In this document: positions 58,923 through 64,000 of the stretch, in pieces | Numbering within the stretch: position 1 is the stretch's first letter | Layout of the letters: the number at the start of each line of letters is the position of its first letter | Assembly: GCA_030141605.1 (NCBI GenBank) | Contig: JAQGDQ010000346.1 | Coordinates: 39,742 to 103,741 of the forward strand | DNA from: Tubiluchus corallicola | Lineage: Eukaryota; Priapulida; Priapulimorpha; Priapulimorphida; Tubiluchidae | Length of the DNA stretch: 64,000 nucleotides | Direction: 5' to 3' | Program-made: the position numbers and the translations under genes | Notes under the pieces: model-generated | The model's input: the letters and a program-made list of their open reading frames with translations, nothing else | Database searches by the model: none | Told to the model about the DNA's origin: nothing

Positions 58923-60329
58923 TTTTGAAATATGTTGTAACAGTATTGCATGTCCATTTTCAGGGTACTAATTTTCAGCAACATTGGCAATGCTCTAAGT
59001 GGAACGAAACGTTTGTAATGTAAATCAACAATGGGAATTTAAAGAATTCCACACAACCATAGACACTGAATACGTGGCAGAAACGTACAAGATAAAGCCG
59101 ATCTGTTGCTAGATCATCAACTTACGGAACATTGCAGAGCGTTTAATTCAAAGAATTCTAAAATTATTTAAATTTCTAATCTGTTTAAATGGAAAAGTAA
59201 ATAAAGTTTTCTTGTTATACGCTTTGTTGCTAAAGTATGGATGACTGTCATTTGTTCTCATTAGTTAATTCTACAGGGTAATTCCCCTATATTTTATAAC
59301 ATCAATAAAAGAAATGAACTTACAACTTGAACTACTTTACAGTATATAAAATAATTCCGCAAAAATTGTAGGTGTTCAGGAATTAATCGTTGATTTGACA
59401 AGCAGTAACAGTGTCAATTAAATAATGATCTATTATGCTTTCTACAAAAGTCTTTTATTATTTTTACAGTATCTTAATTCGCAGAACACAATGTCGACAC
59501 GGTAAATTACGCAAAATAAAAACTGTTGCTCCCTTTCTCAGCTGGCGTCTCTTTCTAATGAGTCAATGTCTCGGAATGCAAAGCCATGGATGGTTAGGTC
59601 TGGTGTGAGGTGCTTATTTCTAAATTGTTCGTGTTGTTATTCTAAATTTAGTATTTTGTGAGAGTACGCATATTAATTTTTTGTGTGTTCTAGGAACTTT
59701 GAAACGTTACTAGAAAGTTTAATTGAATTGAATTGGATTAATTTCAATTGAATTGAATTGAGTAGAACTAAAGTGAAATGAACTGAGATGAGCTGAATTG
59801 TAAAAGCACAAGAAAACCTTTTACTTACAAAAAGCTAAAATAATTCATCTTACGTTTTTTTAGGTATAAGGAATCCTCGACTTGTTAAATAGTATCAAAA
59901 TTTTATCAGAAACAAATAAACATGGTGCCTTCGAACTGTTTAGCCGTGCGTGGGCGTGTTGTATTTATGTGGTTCAGTACTTATAAAGTGTTGCTTTTGA
60001 ACTACCACAACTGTCGTGACAAGGATTACCGAATCTGGCAGGTACGACCCGCTGTAACACAAAAAGCGGGTAAATGTCTAAGTTAGTGTACGTCAAACTC
60101 GTAAAACTTTTTAACATAATGCAAACACGTGGGCGACTACTGCGTTCCTTTGCGTAATCCTATTTAAACAGGGTTATTTAATATGCCACTCCGATTTATG
60201 TGGGCGAAATGTTAGACTTGTTAAAAGGGGTTTGTAGATTTTTTGCGTATGCATGACTGCTTCACGCATAATTAGTGCGAAGGAGTTGTGATACTGAATT
60301 TTGCCCTAGGGCACTGGGTGAACATTCAC

Positions 60330-60600
60330 CAAGAAAAAACGAAAGAAAGAAAGAACAAGATAAGAAAGTAAGACAAACACAAAGAAGAGAAGAAACGAAC
60401 AGGAAAGGAGAGGATGGGAGGGGACAAAAGGGAGAGGAGGGAAGGGGATAGCACAGAAGGAAGGGAAGGAAGGAAAAAAAAGAAAAGAAAGGGAAGGAGG
60501 AAATAAAGGAAAAGGAAAAAGAAGGAACGGAACAAAACAAAACAGAGCAGAACAGCTGCAAAACGATTCGAATTGAAAAGAAAAGTGAACGGGTTGTAAG
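60330..60600. repeat. Purine-rich low-complexity tract
   Basis: GGAAAG/GAAAGG-type sequence. It opens Phe/Ser/Leu frames on the minus strand without coding character. Confidence 0.85.
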
Positions 60601-60737
60601 AAAAGGGAATAAACATGTTTTCTGAATGCGTTTATTGGGTTTTGGACAACTAGTCAAATGGACCTGTAGCCTAAGTATGAAATACACAACTATATATGTA
60701 ACTAACTCGCACTAACAGAAAATATCAATTATATCAT

Positions 60738-60800
60738 TCATTCATTCATTCATTTGTTTGGTCATTCGTTTAGTCATTCATTCATTCATTCATCCATCCA
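60738..60800. repeat. (ATTC)n tetranucleotide repeat
   Basis: Two blocks of CATTCATTCATT separated by a variant stretch (GTTTGGTCATTCGTTTAG). Confidence 0.9.
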
Positions 60801-63017
60801 TTGCCATAATCCTAATGATGACGCCGTCACATGAACAGTAGGAGATGTGACAGCTGTTATTAGTGGCGGAGAGCACGGGTGAGAACACAAAGAAGTTCCA
60901 TTAAATTTTTCACACTTGTTCTTGAATAGCCAATGCGATTTTTGTTGGATGTGCCACACAGAAGCTACTCTGGCTAATTTATCTGAATTGCATGTATATA
61001 TTGTAAATAAAAGAGTTAATCGTACATGGCAAAAATAATGTACTACATTTAGAAGCACGTTGAGGACACGTACGGTGTAGTCACTTAAGCCATGTGCCAA
61101 AAAATATCTCGTATATTATACCTCAATATTCTCATTCTCACGCCCAGGCAGAGATGATGTAACCTCAAACTCTGTCATAAACGTCCTAGATAGATACCCG
61201 GGTCATCAAAATTTACTGCCCGATAAAAATTTAATTTTTATGTAGTTTGTCCTCGTCACGTCATTCTACTTGATAAAGCAAAATAAAAAGCGTTTTCTCA
61301 CATTATATGCCCAAAGTTTTTTTATATGTACAGTGTCGCCATAAAGCAAAATCAGTGGATGCTCAAGAAACTGTACCTATTTTCAGGTGGGAGCGAGTTA
61401 ACAACTAGGCGGACTGACACATTACCCACAATTTACTCAACTAACATTGAAGAATGTCTCATCCCGGCTTGTGTGCAAAGTTTTGAATTTAGCAAAAAAA
61501 CTACCTCTGTTTATGGGTTTTCATTACTTTTTCCATAACTCTACTTCTTGGAACCCAATAAATTAATAGTTAATCAATTTGAGTGACGCGCGATTGGTTC
61601 TTGGAAATCCCATACTGATTTCCTGAAATTTGCTTCCATAGATGAACTATCATTGGGTTATTTCAATTATTCCTGTAATTTCACTATTATTTTTTGATGT
61701 TTTATCAACAGTCCTGCCAACTTTAAATAGGCTTACCTGCTGTTTCGTGGACTGTAATATGTGCAAAATGTTGTTGTATTAAATATTTATTTAAACCAGC
61801 TATCATTGGGTAACAGACAAAAGTGCCGGTGTGAATACAATTCCGACGCCCCTCTTCCCTAAACAAGAAAATATGACGATTTGAACGACCAGTGCTGAGG
61901 CAGTTTTTTAGATTTTTTTTTCATGTGTACGCCTAATCTAATTAATTTATAAAATCATTTCACTGTCTGGTCTCTTGAGCGGTCTATACCTTCTGTACCA
62001 AAGGATTTCCTGATTCCAGCCAAGTTCATAATTGCGTGGGAGATGAGAATGCATTGCGTGGGAGAGGAGAATGTATTGAATGATTTTCATATATTTATAT
62101 TATAGAAGATTTTATGGGATGAGTTTTCATATACCTGCTATTTTTAATGCCTTTGAGCAAAATGCATTTTCTGCCTTTGAGCAAAAACCGTGGACACGGC
62201 CTCCTGAATATTACCGACATATTCTGCGAATTAAATTATATATAACCACCAAACTTACATTTATTACTAAGAACGCGTCTGACGAGATACGAACCTAAAC
62301 CCTTTAGTGCTACTCCTTACTGACAGTAGCTCTACCTCTGGCGATAAAGTGCATCTTCGATGATCAGGCCCAAAAATGAACAAAACATTTATAAAATAAT
62401 ATACATTTATTACTATTATATTTATGCCATCACTACAAGTATACAACAGCATCCACGAGATGAACTCTGTCACAATTCCGCATCGTCACGGGTTTTAATA
62501 TTTTTATTAGGTTAAACGTGTGGGAAGTAATAAACAACGCCCTCGTGATCATAACGACGTTGTAATAGAAAAATGTTCAATAAAGCATTAATAAATGGCG
62601 ATAAACTGAACCAAAATAAGACGTTTTACAACGTGCTTCTGTTACAATCTCAAACAGTTTGCATACGCCTACAAACGTAGCATTTCTATTTCACAAATGT
62701 TTAAAATCTCGGTAAAAAACTGAGCTTTTCCTGAATGCCATATCCGCCAAGTTAATTACATCCTTTTGAGCAATCTTTTTGAAGCCAGTTGCGAGCTTTT
62801 ATGAAGCCATTGTGTGTGCATTGCAGCCGTCTGTTTACATTAACGTTCGCGTACGTTTACGTTGTTATACTACAGTTTCTCTCTCCCACGATCCCACCCC
62901 CGCGTCAGTAATATATCTGCATAGCTGAAGTAAATGATACCATATTTTGCTTAAAATGCTATAACAGCATTAGGAAATTAAGCAAACGAATGAAAAAAGT
63001 TACGTATACAGCATTCA

Positions 63018-63590
63018 AAGCACAAGAACACCCCTTCGCTTGCATAAAGCTTAAAAAATTCGTCTTGTAATTTTATACCACTCACACAATGCCTTTTTGC
63101 ATGCAGGGCTTACGTCGGCAGTAACGCTGTATAATACCTGTAATTTAAACTACCGCGATGACCGTTAGACGCGACTATTTCGACGATAGGTCATGTGAAA
63201 CAAGTTTAGATAACGCCGAGTAAAGTTTGAAAAAATAATCAGAGCATTCGTGGCGCACACGTTACTAACTAAGTAAAATTTTAAATTACTGTATGTTGTC
63301 AATAAAATAAAAAAATACGTTTTTGGTAGTGAATGGTGCACTCCGGAGGTGAGTCATAGACATTGTGCTATTTGGTGAAAACATTTTATATAATTAATAA
63401 TTTTCTTTTTTGTCTTGCAAGTACGCAAGCGAAATGCATAGTAATACAACTTTACATGGAAAGTTTTTTTGTAACTGAACATTAAAGGAAAGGCCAAGCC
63501 TTCTGGAAAGTTAAGCTTATTTCTATGTTCGCAAAAAATGTTTGAAGGATTTAGTAATAAAACTGCAATAGGCACCTCGTGTAACTAGTA
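63018..63590 (+). repeat. Dispersed repeat copy B
   Basis: Collinear, diverged copy of 7375-7990 (see there). It includes TGTGAAACAAGTTTAGATAA and TTACTGTATGTTGTCAATAA. The frames are broken in both copies. Confidence 0.75.
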
Positions 63591-64000
63591 AAATCACTTT
63601 GAAGACGCTTGAGGGCTACCATTTTCAATGCCCATTCTTTTTACCAAGACGTCATTCGTCCTGAAGAAAAATAACACACTGTTAATGTTCGTCAAAAGTA
63701 TAAAAGTTGTTACAAAACACTAGATACCTGATTTTGTAGCATTTTTGCGCGAATATTAGGTAAGCTGCAGAAGTTTGAATTAATTTAAGCAGCGCACGCT
63801 CACGGAAGTCATGAAGTTTCGCAGTTACGTCATAATTTTCAAAAGAATGACGGCAACTACCACCCCTGAAAACGTCTATTCAGAGGTAGTATATTTTAGA
63901 TTTAAGCTCTATAGAAAGTTTTTTGCAAATTTCTTTGTTATGTTCTTCTACGTTTAAGAGATAACAGTAAAATAAACACAACATACTGACTGACTTGTTC

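Larger units (their letters stand above)
58923..63017. other. Intergenic, no supported gene
   Basis: Contains an AATTG-rich patch at 59723-59765, the two simple repeats listed at 60.3-60.8 kb, and at 62195-62262 a copy of a short repeat also found at 56675-56740 (shared GACATATTCTGCGAATTAAA). No gene seen. Confidence 0.45.

Noticed and set aside
60262-60687. 141-codon minus-strand frame
   Set aside because: Low-complexity purine tract giving Ser/Phe/Leu runs.

Overview
The window is AT-rich nuclear DNA from a non-vertebrate animal. The genes are split by GT-AG introns, are spaced many kilobases apart, and are surrounded by decayed retrotransposons, MITE-like elements, SINE-like tRNA-derived repeats and microsatellites. 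The receptor and growth-factor genes rule out bacteria, plants and fungi. The large introns suggest a genome bigger than that of a compact ascidian such as Ciona. I cannot name the phylum from the sequence alone.

Layout from left to right. (1) 416-981 is the last exon of a nicotinic-type Cys-loop receptor subunit whose other exons lie before the window. (2) 7283-29975 (+) is a complete ten-exon paralogue of 630 residues. All splice phases agree, and it includes the 45-bp and 110-bp exons typical of nicotinic receptor genes. Its 10.6-kb first intron holds an antisense LINE and a 36-copy, 30-bp minisatellite. Its later introns hold a hAT-like element, perfect palindromes, an inverted-repeat trio and SINE copies. 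(3) 30527-32886 (-) is the 3' part of a single-pass membrane protein with a tyrosine-rich tail. (4) 33298-36258 (+) is a six-exon, cysteine-containing, probably GPI-anchored protein of a family I do not recognise, oriented head to head with gene 3. (5) 36693-37330 is a deleted PIF/Harbinger transposon. (6) 41436-44104 (+) is a complete two-exon activin/inhibin-beta-like TGF-beta ligand (410 residues) preceded by a long GA microsatellite. (7) 45870-47216 holds two LINE reverse-transcriptase 3' ends. (8) From there to the end I see no convincing gene. The notable structures are a four-unit array of perfect hairpins at 58380-58922, pentanucleotide and tetranucleotide repeats, and a second copy of a dispersed repeat that also occurs just after exon 1 of the receptor.

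The genes encode cell-surface or secreted signalling proteins but do not form an obvious pathway. The two receptor subunits are tandem paralogues and could co-assemble. The complete one keeps the alpha-type vicinal cysteines but lacks two of the core aromatic acetylcholine-binding residues, so its ligand is uncertain. The strongest unexplained items are that receptor, the GPI protein, the tyrosine-tailed membrane protein and the hairpin array.
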